This document shows, one piece after another, positions 24,253-33,203 of a stretch of 64,000 nucleotides of DNA (position 1 is the first letter of the stretch; every line of letters begins with the position of its first letter). This DNA is from Promicromonospora sp042731755 (GTDB lineage: Bacteria; Actinomycetota; Actinomycetes; Actinomycetales; Cellulomonadaceae): NCBI RefSeq assembly GCF_042731755.1, contig NZ_JBHWLR010000002.1, positions 62,001 to 126,000 on the forward strand, written 5' to 3'. The notes beneath the pieces were generated by a model that saw nothing but the letters and a program-made list of their open reading frames with translations, ran no database searches and was not told the DNA's origin. Position numbers and translations under genes: made by a program.

Positions 24253-25971
24253 TCAGCGCCTCCCGTCGAGCTGCGGCACGTCAATTCCCTGCGCCGCCCT
24301 CCGGACATGGGAGCGGGCATGGGCGACGGCCGCGTCCAGCGTGGCGAACACGTGGTTCTCGTGCCGGAGCCCGTCCAGCACGCCGACGGTGGTCATGAGC
24401 CTGCGGTGCCGGCTCTGCACGCCCTTGACCAGCACCGTGACGCCGCGCTGCTCCAGGGTGGTGACCAGGTCGGCGAGGGCGCGCGCGCCGGTGGCGTCGA
24501 CCATGTCGAGCTGGGACAGGCGCAGGACGACCACCAGCACGTCGTCCCGGACCGAGGCGTCGGTGACCTCGCCGAGGATCCGGTCGGCGGCCCCGAAGAA
24601 CATGGCACCGTCCAGGCGGAACAGCGCGATGCGCTCGTCGCCCTCGTGCGCGGCACCGGGCAGCGGCTCCCGGTGCACGGTCGAGGCGCGGGCCAGCCGC
24701 CGCAGGGCGAAGAACGCGGCCACGACCAGCCCGATCTGGACGGCCTCGATCAGGTCGAACGCGACGGTGATCACGGCCGTGACCACGAAGGTCGCGGCGT
24801 CGGACCGGGTGGAGCCCAGCACCGCGCGGACGGTGCCCGTGCCGATCATCCGGAGGGCGGTCACCATGAGCACGCCGGCGAGCGCGGCCAGCGGGATGCG
24901 GCTCACGGGTCCGGTGGCCAGGTAGATGACGGCGAGGATCACCAGCGCGTGCACGACGGCGGCCAGGCGGGTGCGCGCCCCGGAGCGGACGTTGACTGCC
25001 GTCCGCGCGATGGCGCCGGTCGCGGGCATCCCGCCGAACAGCCCTGACGCCAGCGACGCCAGGCCCTGCCCGACGAGCTCGCGGTCCGGGTGGTAGACCG
25101 AACCGGGGGCCATGGTGGCCGCCACCCGGGCGGACAGGAGCGACTCGATGGCGGCCAGGGCCGCGACCGCGACCGCCGCACCCAGGAGGTCGCCCACCGC
25201 CGCGGCGCCGAACCCGGGCAGCACCGGGGCGGGGAGCGCGTGGGGCAGGGCGCCGATGCGGGCCAGCGGTGCTCCTGCGACCTCGGCCAGCACCGTGGCG
25301 AGCGCGACGGCGACGAGCGAGGCGGGGATCGCGGCGTGCAGGCGCGGCAGCAGCACCAGGAGCGCCGCGACCAGCACGACGGTCGCGAGGGCCCACAGCG
25401 TGCTCGCGCCCAGCGCGAGCCGCCCGAGTGCCGCGGCGGCCGCCCCGACGGCGTGGAGGGCGGCGACCAGCGGGTTCTCCCCGGCCCCGGCGTCCTGCCC
25501 GAGGGCGGCGGGGACCTGCTGGAGGAAGATGATCGCCGCGATCCCGAGGGTGAACCCCTCGACCACCGGCCAGGGGATGAAGGTGACGAGCCGGCCGAGC
25601 CGCAGCACGCCCGCGAGCAGGACGATCGCCCCGCCGAGCACGGTCACCAGGGCGACCGAGGCGAGCCCGTGCTCGGCGACTACCGGGGCCAGCACCACGG
25701 CCATCGCGCCGGTGGGCCCCGAGACCTGGAACCGGGAGCCGCCGAGGACGGCCGCGACGACGCCCGCCACCACGGCGGTCACCAGGCCCGCAGCGGGTCC
25801 CGTGCCCGAGCTGACGCCGAACGCGAGCGCCAGCGGCAGCGCGACGACCCCCACCGTGAGGCCCGCCAGGAGGTCGGCGCCGAGCGACCGGGGCCGCAGG
25901 TCGTAGTCGGCGCGCCGCGGGAGCAGGTCGCGGACGTCGAGGGTGGCCAGGGCGTCGCGGAGGGTGGTCAC
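24253..25971 (-). CDS. SulP-family inorganic anion transporter with STAS domain
   Basis: Beginning at GTG 25971, which overlaps the ArsR stop (GTGA), this protein has 572 residues. The membrane part spans about 30-400, with the SulP signature DLLAGLTVGVVALPLALAFG and SGPTGAMAVVLAPVV near the N-terminus. The cytoplasmic STAS domain (about 435-545) has VLRLSQLDMVDATGARALADL. SulP proteins carry sulfate, bicarbonate or related anions. Co-expression with an ArsR regulator is common in actinobacteria and points to ion- or redox-linked control. The true substrate is open. Confidence 0.93.
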   Translation of the reverse strand: MTTLRDALATLDVRDLLPRRADYDLRPRSLGADLLAGLTVGVVALPLALAFGVSSGTGPAAGLVTAVVAGVVAAVLGGSRFQVSGPTGAMAVVLAPVVAEHGLASVALVTVLGGAIVLLAGVLRLGRLVTFIPWPVVEGFTLGIAAIIFLQQVPAALGQDAGAGENPLVAALHAVGAAAAALGRLALGASTLWALATVVLVAALLVLLPRLHAAIPASLVAVALATVLAEVAGAPLARIGALPHALPAPVLPGFGAAAVGDLLGAAVAVAALAAIESLLSARVAATMAPGSVYHPDRELVGQGLASLASGLFGGMPATGAIARTAVNVRSGARTRLAAVVHALVILAVIYLATGPVSRIPLAALAGVLMVTALRMIGTGTVRAVLGSTRSDAATFVVTAVITVAFDLIEAVQIGLVVAAFFALRRLARASTVHREPLPGAAHEGDERIALFRLDGAMFFGAADRILGEVTDASVRDDVLVVVLRLSQLDMVDATGARALADLVTTLEQRGVTVLVKGVQSRHRRLMTTVGVLDGLRHENHVFATLDAAVAHARSHVRRAAQGIDVPQLDGRR

Positions 25972-26414
25972 CGGGCCGCCCCGGCGGGCGCCGCGTCGTC
26001 CGGCCCGGTCCGGGCCAGCGCCGCCTCCAGCACGGCGCGGGCGCTCGCGCCGGGCAGTGCCGGCAGGCGGCGGGCGGCGTCGAGACGGTCGGCGTCGGTG
26101 TCCCGCCCGGCGAGCCGGTGCAGCAGGAACGCGCGCGCGACCACGAGGAGCTCGGCCACCAGCGGCTCGGTGAGCCGGTAGTGCACGGCGTTGCCCGAGC
26201 GGGTCGCCTCGACCACCCCGGCGCGCTTGAGCACGGCCAGGTGCTGGGAGAGCGCGGACGGCTCGGACCTCGTGACGGTCTGCAGGCGGGAGACGGGCGC
26301 GGTCAGGTCGGGGTCCGCCGCGAGCACCTCCAGCACCTGGATGCGTACCGGGTGGGCCAGGCTCTTGAAGAGCTCCGCCTTGATCGCGTAGAGGGGCTGC
26401 GTGTCCACGGGCAT
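25968..26414 (-). CDS. ArsR/SmtB-family transcriptional regulator
   Basis: I choose ATG 26414 (148 residues), because the upstream extension would cover the operator. The winged helix is clear: IKAELFKSLAHPVRIQVLEVL, then LQTVTRSEPSALSQHLAVLKRAGVV and RSGNAVHYRL. The classic CVC metal motif is absent; the only cysteine-free recognition region suggests a non-metal or altered ligand. A C-terminal extension of about 40 residues is Ala/Arg/Pro-rich. It overlaps and probably represses the SulP gene and itself through the palindrome at 26418-26434. Confidence 0.93.
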   Translation of the reverse strand: MPVDTQPLYAIKAELFKSLAHPVRIQVLEVLAADPDLTAPVSRLQTVTRSEPSALSQHLAVLKRAGVVEATRSGNAVHYRLTEPLVAELLVVARAFLLHRLAGRDTDADRLDAARRLPALPGASARAVLEAALARTGPDDAAPAGAAR

Positions 26415-26417
26415 GAA

Positions 26418-26434
26418 TTTAGCAGTTGCTGAAA
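26418..26434 (-). promoter_or_regulatory. ArsR operator candidate (TTTAGCAGTTGCTGAAA)
   Basis: An inverted repeat with arms TTTAGCA and TGCTGAAA-like around AGTT sits 4 bases upstream of the arsR start codon, in a conspicuously AT-rich patch. The position over the leader fits autorepression of the arsR-sulP operon. The divergent VOC gene at 26533 could also be affected. Confidence 0.6.
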
Positions 26435-26532
26435 CCACTGCCGGGACGACGGCGCCGGCCCGCAACCGCCGATGAGTTCCGCCGCGCCCCGCCGTCAGTC
26501 ACGTAGCACCGACCCCACGAAAGGAACTCACC

Positions 26533-26919
26533 ATGGTCACCACGCTCCGCAGCTTCAGCGGCTTCTCGGTGGACGACGTCGACGCCGCCCTCCGCTTCTA
26601 CCGCGACACCCTCGGCCTGCCCGCACGGGCCAACGACATGGGCGGCCTCCAGATCGAGCTGACCGAGGGCTCGTCGGTGTTCGTCTACCCCAAGGGCAAG
26701 GACCACACCCCGGCGTCGTACACCGTGCTGAACCTCGTCGTGCCGGACATCGACAAGGCGGTCACCGAGCTGGAGGCGGCCGGGGTGAGCCTGCTGCGGT
26801 ACCCCGGGTTCGACCAGGACGAACGCGGTGTGGCCCGCAGCACCGATCCCACCCAGGGGCCGACGATCGGCTGGATCACCGACCCGGCGGGCAACGTCAT
26901 CGCGCTCATCCAGGACTGA
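26533..26919 (+). CDS. VOC/glyoxalase-family protein
   Basis: The protein has 128 residues from ATG 26533, with AAAGGA 8 bases upstream. VOC features are VDDVDAALRFYRDTLGLPA at the start, LVVPDIDKAVTELEAAGVSL in the middle and ITDPAGNVIALIQD at the end, where the Asn-x-x-x-Leu/Ile pattern is typical. These small dimers bind metal and act on or sequester small electrophiles or antibiotics. The exact function cannot be told. It is divergent from the arsR-sulP operon. Confidence 0.92.
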   Translation: MVTTLRSFSGFSVDDVDAALRFYRDTLGLPARANDMGGLQIELTEGSSVFVYPKGKDHTPASYTVLNLVVPDIDKAVTELEAAGVSLLRYPGFDQDERGVARSTDPTQGPTIGWITDPAGNVIALIQD

Positions 26920-27103
26920 CGGCCCGGAGTGCCGGCCCGGTCCGCGGCCACGCGTTTATCACCCGGGTAAGTCACCCGCGGGGCCGATCCTGGACTGCGG
27001 GCGCGGCCCGGTCGGCGGATGCTGGCTGAGGCGGGGCCGGCGGAGGCCTCGCGGGGCACGCCTTGCCGAGGCGGCCCGCCGGACGGCGAACGGAGACGGA
27101 AAC

Positions 27104-27928
27104 GTGCCGAAGATTGTCACTGATGACGGCGTCGAGATCTTCTACAAGGACTGGGGGACCGGGCAGCCCATCGTCTTCAGCCACGGCTGGCCCCTGTCGG
27201 CCGACGACTGGGACGCCCAGCTGTTGTTCTTCCTGCACCAGGGCTACCGGGTCATCGCCCACGACCGCCGCGGGCACGGCCGGTCCACGCAGGTGGCGGA
27301 CGGCCACGACATGGACCACTACGCGGACGACCTGGCCGCGCTGACCGCCTACCTCGACCTGCACGACGCCGTGCACGTGGGCCACTCCACCGGCGGCGGC
27401 GAGGTGGTCCACTACATCGCGCGGCACGGCGAGTCGCGCGTGGCCAAGGCCGCGATCATCGCCGCCGTGCCGCCGCTCATGGTGCAGACCGACGCCAACC
27501 CCGGCGGCCTGCCCAAGAGCGTGTTCGACGACCTGCGCGCGCAGCTCGCGGCGAGCCGGTCGGAGTTCTACACGGCGCTGCCCGCCGGCCCGTTCTACGG
27601 GTTCAACCGGCCCGGCGTCGAGACGCGTGAGCCGCTGGTGCGCAACTGGTGGCGCCAGGGCATGCAGGGCGGCGCCAAGGCGCACTATGACGGCATCGCG
27701 GCGTTCTCGGAGACCGACTTCACCGAGGACCTGCGCAAGATCACCGTGCCGGTGCTGGTGATGCACGGCGACGACGACCAGATCGTCCCGTACGCCAACG
27801 CGGGCCCGATGTCGGCCGAGCTGCTGCCGAACGGCACGCTGAAGACCTACCCGGGCTTCCCGCACGGCATGCCGACCACGCACGCCGAGGTGATCAACGC
27901 CGACCTGCTGGAGTTCATCCGCTCCTGA
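27104..27928 (+). CDS. Alpha/beta hydrolase, non-heme chloroperoxidase type
   Basis: GTG 27104 is preceded by GGAG and gives 274 residues, the usual length of this family. Motifs are IVFSHGWPLSADDWDAQ (oxyanion hole), IAHDRRGHGRS, the nucleophile elbow VGHSTGGGEVVHY (Ser about 98), MHGDDDQIVPY (Asp) and FPHGMPTTH (His). Bacterial perhydrolases and non-heme haloperoxidases have this exact pattern; in cells they probably act as esterases or lactonases. It stands alone between the VOC gene and the convergent nitroreductase gene 15 bases away. Confidence 0.93.
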   Translation: MPKIVTDDGVEIFYKDWGTGQPIVFSHGWPLSADDWDAQLLFFLHQGYRVIAHDRRGHGRSTQVADGHDMDHYADDLAALTAYLDLHDAVHVGHSTGGGEVVHYIARHGESRVAKAAIIAAVPPLMVQTDANPGGLPKSVFDDLRAQLAASRSEFYTALPAGPFYGFNRPGVETREPLVRNWWRQGMQGGAKAHYDGIAAFSETDFTEDLRKITVPVLVMHGDDDQIVPYANAGPMSAELLPNGTLKTYPGFPHGMPTTHAEVINADLLEFIRS

Positions 27929-27943
27929 TCTACCGGGCTGCAG

Positions 27944-28915
27944 CTACCGGGCAGCCTGCCGCCTGGCCTCGCGCAGGATCTCCTCCTCCGTGCGTCGCGG
28001 CGCGTGCCGGGGCAGCGAGCTGTAGCCGAGCCGCATCAGCATCTGCGGCGCCTGGTCGAGCGACAGCACCCGGCGCAGGTCGTGGCGGGTCGTCGGGTTC
28101 TCCAGCACGGTGGTCGCGAACGACGCGTGGACGAAGTAGGTGATCGCGACCAGCAGCACGTGCTCCAGCGCCTGACCCGCGGTGACCCAGTCCCGGGGGC
28201 TGTCGCCGGGCGTGGAGAGCAGGGCCATCGTCGAGTGCTGCTCGAACTGGGCGCTGCCCCTGCTCGCGAGGAACCGCCGGACCGGCGCGCCGTCGTCGAC
28301 GGCCGCCGGTCCCAGGAGCTCCGCGGGGATGCCGTCGGCGCGGTCCGCGTCCGTGGCGGTCCACGCCAGCTCCTCGCCCCGGGTCGCCGGGTCCTCCGCC
28401 GCGAGCGCCTCGGCCCGGCGGACCAGCGTCATCACCTCCGCGCGCGCCGGCTCGGACGGCTGGACGGGGCGCAGCTCCGCGCCCTCGTCCCGCGCCGCCT
28501 GCCCGATCGCCAGCAGCACGTCCGTGAACAGCGGCTGGTCGTCGAACGGGACCCGCGACGTCGTGCGCCGCGCGATCGCCACGGCCAGCTCCAGCTCGTC
28601 GGTGTTGGGCACCGGGCCCGGTTCGAGCCGCATCGTGGCCACCAGCAGGGGGTCGTCGCGGGCGGGCAGCACGTGGACGGTGGCGCTCAGCGACTCCCGG
28701 CGCGCCGCCGTGCGCGCGTTGAACAGGAAGGCCCCGCAGCTGATCAGCATCTCCCGGCCCAACGGGTCCGAGTGGCGCAGCTGCCGCGCCGGGTCCGCCC
28801 GCAGAACCACGGTGCGGCCCGTGACCTCCACCCGCCACGGCTGCGTGTTGTGGACGCTCGGGGCGCTGGCGGCGGCCCGCAGGATCCGTTCCACCCGCGA
28901 GTCGACGACGTCCAT
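27944..28915 (-). CDS. Acg-family nitroreductase-like FMN protein
   Basis: I choose ATG 28915 (323 residues), as the upstream part of the frame lies in the promoter gap. The start ILRAAASAPSVHNTQPWRVEV is typical of Acg/Rv3131-type proteins, where a doubled nitroreductase fold binds FMN. The second half has ALEHVLLVAITYFVHASF and LRLGYSS-like GYSSLPRHAPRR at the end. In mycobacteria these proteins belong to the DosR dormancy regulon and may sequester FMN. Here it is divergent from flavodoxin and universal stress protein genes, with a DosR-like box between. Confidence 0.92.
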   Translation of the reverse strand: MDVVDSRVERILRAAASAPSVHNTQPWRVEVTGRTVVLRADPARQLRHSDPLGREMLISCGAFLFNARTAARRESLSATVHVLPARDDPLLVATMRLEPGPVPNTDELELAVAIARRTTSRVPFDDQPLFTDVLLAIGQAARDEGAELRPVQPSEPARAEVMTLVRRAEALAAEDPATRGEELAWTATDADRADGIPAELLGPAAVDDGAPVRRFLASRGSAQFEQHSTMALLSTPGDSPRDWVTAGQALEHVLLVAITYFVHASFATTVLENPTTRHDLRRVLSLDQAPQMLMRLGYSSLPRHAPRRTEEEILREARRQAAR

Positions 28916-28950
28916 CGACCCAGTCTTCGGGGCGGGTGGTCGCGGGGCAC

Positions 28951-28964
28951 GGGCCAAAGGTCCC
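28951..28964. promoter_or_regulatory. DosR/DevR-like box GGGCCAAAGGTCCC
   Basis: The imperfect palindrome GGGCC-(AAA)-GGTCCC resembles the GGG-(A/C)-C...G-(G/T)-CCC boxes described for DosR/DevR-type hypoxia regulators. It lies 36 bases upstream of the Acg-type gene and 82 bases upstream of the flavodoxin gene. Genes on both sides belong to families known from the DosR regulon. Confidence 0.5.
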
Positions 28965-29045
28965 GCGGACGTGGGCCGGACGGCCCTGACGCCCGACCGG
29001 CCGGGGAACAAGCGTGGAGGTAGAACCAATCGGGAGGTGGCCACG

Positions 29046-29633
29046 ATGCGCGCACTGGTGGTCTATGAGTCCATGTTCGGCAACACCGAGGCGATCGCGC
29101 GGTCGGTCGCGGACGGGATCGAGGCGTCGATGCACGCCGACGTCGTCGAGGTGAGCGCGGCACCGGCCACCGTTCCGGCCGACGTCACGATGCTGGTCGT
29201 GGGCGGGCCCACCCATGCGTTCAGCATGTCCTGGCCGTCCACGCGGCGCGACGCCGCGGGGCGGGCCACGTCCGTCATCTCGGGCGACCGCGGCATCCGC
29301 GAGTGGCTCGGGGCGCTGCCCGGGGTGACGACGAAGACGGTGGCGACGGCGTTCGACACGCGGGCGACCTCGCGGCTGACCGGGTCCGCCGCGCGCGCGG
29401 CGAGCCGCCGGCTGGACCGGCTGGGCTTCCCCCTGATCGCCTCGCCCATGAGCTTCCGGGTCACCGACGTCACCGGGCCGCTCGTGGACGGTGAGCTTGA
29501 CCGTGCCTACGGGTGGGGCAAGGCCCTCGGCTCCGACGTGGTCGTGCAGAAGCCCACGAGGCCGCTCGTCCGGTCACCGCACGCGCACCTGTACCGCCGC
29601 CCGTACCCGCAGGGCCAGCTGGGCGAGGCGTGA
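29046..29633 (+). CDS. Flavodoxin-domain protein
   Basis: The product has 195 residues from ATG 29046 (GGGAGG upstream). The N-terminal loop VVYESMFGNTEAIARSVADG binds FMN phosphate, and MLVVGGPTHAFSMSWPSTR is the second flavin loop. About 50 basic residues follow the usual flavodoxin core, ending in HLYRRPYPQG. It may carry electrons in low-oxygen metabolism; this is inferred from its neighbours. It lies 2 bases before the universal stress protein gene in the same operon. Confidence 0.9.
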   Translation: MRALVVYESMFGNTEAIARSVADGIEASMHADVVEVSAAPATVPADVTMLVVGGPTHAFSMSWPSTRRDAAGRATSVISGDRGIREWLGALPGVTTKTVATAFDTRATSRLTGSAARAASRRLDRLGFPLIASPMSFRVTDVTGPLVDGELDRAYGWGKALGSDVVVQKPTRPLVRSPHAHLYRRPYPQGQLGEA

Positions 29634-29635
29634 CC

Positions 29636-30571
29636 ATGACCGCCGACCAGCGGGCCGCCCCGGTCGTCGTCGCCGTCGACGGCAGCGAGCGCAGCGCGGG
29701 CGCCGTCGGGTACGCGATCACGGAGGCCCGGATCCGGCGCAGCGGGGTGCGCATGGTCCACGTGGTCCCGGCGCCGCTGCCCGAGAGCGGGCTCTGGCCC
29801 GCCGAGGCGGGCGACATCGCCTACCTCGAACGGGCGGGCCGCGGGACGGTGACCCGGGAGGCGGAGGCGGCGCGCGCCGTCGCCCCCGAGGTGGACATCG
29901 AGCCGGTGCTCGCCCTCGGGCCGCGTGTCGCCCAGCTCGTCGCCGCGGGGGCCTCCGGCGGCCTCCTCGTGCTGGGCCGCGAGACGCGCCACGGCGCCGA
30001 GCGCCTGGTCGCCCGGGCCACGACCGCCGAGGTCGCGGCGCGTGCCACGGTCCCCGTGGCGGTGGTGCCCGCACAGTGGCGGGACAGCGGGCACAACCGG
30101 ATCGTCGTGGGGATCAAGACGTTCACCAGCGCCGGTGAGCTGTTGACCCGTGCGCTCTCGGTCGCGGCCTGCCGGCACGCGATCGTGCGGGTCGTGCATG
30201 CCGTCGAGGTCCCGGACCTGGCCGCCGACCTGGGCATCGCGGACTCGTACGCCGGCGAGTCGGTCACGGCCGCCACCCGGCTGCTGGAGACGGTCGTGCA
30301 CGACTGGGCCGTCGTCTACCCGGGCGTGTCCGTCGAGACGTCGGTGCTCCTGGGCCGCCCGGACGAGGTTCTCGTCGAGTCCGCGGCCGACGCCGACGTG
30401 CTGATGGTCGCGCGCCACCACCGGGGGCTGGGACACACCGGCCGGCTCGGGCGGACCCCGCGGGCGATCCTCAACGTGTGCGACACCCCGGTCGAGGTGG
30501 TCCCGCTGCGCTGGAAGACCTCCGGCGTGCCGATCGTCCTGGAGAGCGACGAGGAGATCCTGAAGACCTGA
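29636..30571 (+). CDS. Universal stress protein, two UspA domains
   Basis: This 311-residue protein begins at ATG 29636, 2 bases after the flavodoxin stop. Two Usp domains lie at about 8-145 (VVVAVDGSERSAGAVGYAI... VPVAVVPAQ) and about 155-295 (RIVVGIKTFTSAGELLTRAL... VEVVPLRW). The ATP-loop pattern G-x2-G-x9-G is seen in the second half as ARHHRGLGHTGRLGRTPRAIL but is degenerate in the first. Tandem Usp proteins in actinobacteria respond to hypoxia or nitric oxide. The shared box upstream supports that. Confidence 0.93.
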   Translation: MTADQRAAPVVVAVDGSERSAGAVGYAITEARIRRSGVRMVHVVPAPLPESGLWPAEAGDIAYLERAGRGTVTREAEAARAVAPEVDIEPVLALGPRVAQLVAAGASGGLLVLGRETRHGAERLVARATTAEVAARATVPVAVVPAQWRDSGHNRIVVGIKTFTSAGELLTRALSVAACRHAIVRVVHAVEVPDLAADLGIADSYAGESVTAATRLLETVVHDWAVVYPGVSVETSVLLGRPDEVLVESAADADVLMVARHHRGLGHTGRLGRTPRAILNVCDTPVEVVPLRWKTSGVPIVLESDEEILKT

Positions 30572-30638
30572 CGCGCCGCCGCGCGGCAAACCTGCGAAGG
30601 TGGGGATGCCCAGAACTCAGCGCGGAGGACGGTCACCG

Positions 30639-31136
30639 ATGGACGACTACCTGTGGGTGCTCAAGGACGACGAGCTCGATCTGGTGCGTGAGCTCGAACC
30701 CAAGAGGTTAAAGGCGCTCGACGAGGACGGCCTGCTCGACCTGCACCGCCGCGTGCGGCGGGCGCGCAACAAGCACGTCAAGAACTACCGCCGCAAGGCG
30801 GCCCTGAACGTCAAGGAGGTGGGCGCGCGCGGCAAGGCGGCGCCCAAGGGCGGCAAGTCCCGCTGGCGGGCGGCCGCGTTCGAGGAGGCGCTGTCGATCG
30901 TCAGCGAACGGCTGGCGCACGTCGCGCACGTGCAGGCCGAGGCCCTCAAGGACGAGCGGCTCGCACGCGCCACGGCGGGCAGGTCGTCCGGGCCGGGGCC
31001 GAAGGACCGGCCGGGCGGCAAGAAGGTCGGCCCCGGGCGGGCCCGGAGCCACCAGAAGACGACGGGCGGCAAGAAGCGCGACGCCTCGACCCGGGCGCAG
31101 GGCGCGCGCCGGCAGGGCAAGCGGGACAGCAAGTAG
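30639..31136 (+). CDS. Lys/Arg-rich small protein of unknown function
   Basis: I choose ATG 30639, which has GGAGGA 11 bases upstream (165 residues); an in-frame ATG 13 codons earlier lacks one. Residues 1-25 are acidic (LKDDELDLVRELEPKRL), and 30-110 are a basic helical region (HRRVRRARNKHVKNYRRK, then EEALSIVSERLAHVAHV). The last 55 residues are a Gly/Lys/Arg tail that looks disordered. A nucleic-acid-binding role is plausible from charge alone. No catalytic motif is seen. Confidence 0.75.
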   Translation: MDDYLWVLKDDELDLVRELEPKRLKALDEDGLLDLHRRVRRARNKHVKNYRRKAALNVKEVGARGKAAPKGGKSRWRAAAFEEALSIVSERLAHVAHVQAEALKDERLARATAGRSSGPGPKDRPGGKKVGPGRARSHQKTTGGKKRDASTRAQGARRQGKRDSK

Positions 31137-31147
31137 GTTTCCCGCGG

Positions 31148-33172
31148 TCAGCGCGGCACGGTGTCCACGGCGCCGTCGCGCCAGCGCACCTCGACGGCGC
31201 TCCCGTCCGGCGCGAGCGCCACGGAGCCGACGGCGTCCAGGTCCACCGAGCCGGCGTCGCCCGTGAGCACGACGAGGGCGGCCACGACGTCGCCCGCCGC
31301 CGCGGGACCGCTGCCGCGCAGCCACGGGACCATCGAGGCCGCGCCGAACGGGTCGGCGCCGGCGCGGCGGTGCGCCCCGGCCAGGTCCAGCCCGCGCAGT
31401 CCGCGCAGCACCGACGTCGTCCCGTTGGACCGCGCCACCCGTACCCAGCCGTCCCCGGACTCCGTCCGCAGGTCGCCGTCCTGGTCGGCGGCGAGCGGCC
31501 AGCCGCCCACCTGGAACGCCCAGGGTCCCGGGTCGGCGGGCCAGGCGACGTCCGCGTCCAGGTCCGCACCCGCCGCCGGCGCGCCGGGCCCGGGGACGAC
31601 GGCGGGCGTCCACCACGCCAGGCGGACCTCGTGCGGACCGCGCACCACGCTCGCCGTGGTCACCACAGGCCCGCGCCGCACCGTGGCCCAGCCGGCGTGG
31701 TCCCCGCCCGGACCCGAGCCCGGCACGTCCAGCCACCGCACCCGCGAGCGCGACACGGCGACCCGGTCGTCCGCGCGCACCCGCTCGATCCCGTCCCGGT
31801 GCGACGGCCGGCCCCCGCCGTCCAGGAGCGCCACGTGCGAGTCAGACGGCTCCGCCAGGTCCTGCGGCGAGAGCTGCGGCGAGACGACGTTCGCGTACCC
31901 GACCCGCCGGTAGAACGGGTCGTCGCCGTGCGCCTGCGCCTCCGGCTCCAGCAGCCGGTCCGAGCCGTGGTTGAGCACCCGCACGATCCCGTCCGACGGC
32001 GTGCCCGCGACCAGCCACCCCGGCGCGCGCAGCAGCGTGACCTGCTCCTGCCGCCACGCCGGCGGTGTCTCGTCCGGCGCCGTCCACACCGGGTGGTCCG
32101 GCGGCAGGAGCAGACCCGCGAACCCTTTGCTCGCCCAGTACGGTGACGCCCCGCCGGAGTAGAGCTGGCGCAGCCGGTCGTACCGGCCGTGCCAGCCGAC
32201 CGGCAGCAGACCCCGCTCGTCCACGGCACCACGGTCCAGGAAGTGCCCGGCCACCGCCGACGTCAGCACACCGGTCGCGCCCGGCGACAGCGGCGTCGCG
32301 TCCGCCAGGGCCCCGGCCCAGAACGGGGCGAGGACCGCGAACCGGTACGTCACCGACCGGCCCTGCAGCACCGGCGCCCCGCCGGAGCCGACGAGGTGCT
32401 GCGCCTGCTCCAGGTAGGCGCGCAGCCGCTCGGCGTGCCGCGGGGCCGGACCACGGCCCTCGATCCGCGCGTGCAGCACCGGGTACAGGTGCCAGGCCCA
32501 CCCGGCGTACCAGTCGAACGTCTGACGCCGCCCGTCGCGGCCCCGCCCGTCGGAGTACCAGCCGTCGCCCACGTACAGCGCCTCGGCCAGCTCCTCGTTG
32601 CGGTCCAGGTCCGCCTGGTCCCACGGCCCGCCCACCGACGCGAGGAACGCCTCGACCACGTTCTGGAACCAGAGCCAGTTGTTGCGGTACCCGCTCGTGC
32701 CGACCACACCGGCGAGCCAGGCGACGGTGCGCCCGCGGACGCCGTCGGACAGCCGCTCCCACAGCCACGGCCGTGTCTCGGCCAGCCCCACGGCGATCGA
32801 CGCCGCCTCGACGACGGCCTGCCGACGCTCGTCGATCCGGGGCCAGCGCTCCGGGCTCGTCGGGTCGGTGCCGTGGCGCAGCCCCTCGGCGTAGCGGCCG
32901 AGCAGGCCGTCCGGGTCGGCGCCGTCCTGCCCCCGCACGCGGAACGCCGCCAGGAGGAACGTGCGGGCGAACCCCTCCAGGCCGTCGCTCCAGGCGCCCG
33001 AGGCGCTGACCGGACCGGGGAGCGCCAGCAGGGCCTGCCCGGGGGAGGCGTACGGCGCGGTGGCCCGCAGGAGCGTGTCGGCGGTGGCGAGCCAGCGGTC
33101 GCGGCTCCAGCGCGGGGCGCGGCCGGGCCGTGGCTCGTGATCGGGCGCGGGGGAGGTGGGCGAGGGGGTCAC
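31148..33172 (-). CDS. DUF2264 domain-containing protein
   Basis: GTG 33172 gives 674 residues. An upstream GTG (33229) is less likely because it would place the operator at 33204-33219 inside the gene. The N-terminal half has the alpha/alpha-toroid pattern of DUF2264 (SGYRNNWLWFQNVVEAFL, DGWYSDGRGRDGRRQTFDWY, GGASPYWASKGFAGLLLP). A beta-sandwich-like C-terminal half follows. DUF2264 proteins are intracellular and linked to polysaccharide or oligosaccharide use; some resemble lyases. It is divergent from a sugar-type regulator. Confidence 0.9.
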   Translation of the reverse strand: MTPSPTSPAPDHEPRPGRAPRWSRDRWLATADTLLRATAPYASPGQALLALPGPVSASGAWSDGLEGFARTFLLAAFRVRGQDGADPDGLLGRYAEGLRHGTDPTSPERWPRIDERRQAVVEAASIAVGLAETRPWLWERLSDGVRGRTVAWLAGVVGTSGYRNNWLWFQNVVEAFLASVGGPWDQADLDRNEELAEALYVGDGWYSDGRGRDGRRQTFDWYAGWAWHLYPVLHARIEGRGPAPRHAERLRAYLEQAQHLVGSGGAPVLQGRSVTYRFAVLAPFWAGALADATPLSPGATGVLTSAVAGHFLDRGAVDERGLLPVGWHGRYDRLRQLYSGGASPYWASKGFAGLLLPPDHPVWTAPDETPPAWRQEQVTLLRAPGWLVAGTPSDGIVRVLNHGSDRLLEPEAQAHGDDPFYRRVGYANVVSPQLSPQDLAEPSDSHVALLDGGGRPSHRDGIERVRADDRVAVSRSRVRWLDVPGSGPGGDHAGWATVRRGPVVTTASVVRGPHEVRLAWWTPAVVPGPGAPAAGADLDADVAWPADPGPWAFQVGGWPLAADQDGDLRTESGDGWVRVARSNGTTSVLRGLRGLDLAGAHRRAGADPFGAASMVPWLRGSGPAAAGDVVAALVVLTGDAGSVDLDAVGSVALAPDGSAVEVRWRDGAVDTVPR

Positions 33173-33203
33173 CCGGGCAGTCTCGCCGCCGTCCCGTCGG
33201 GGT

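Noticed and set aside
26961..26968. ACCCGGGT palindrome before the chloroperoxidase-like gene
   Set aside because: An 8-base GC palindrome is expected by chance here, and nothing else supports it.
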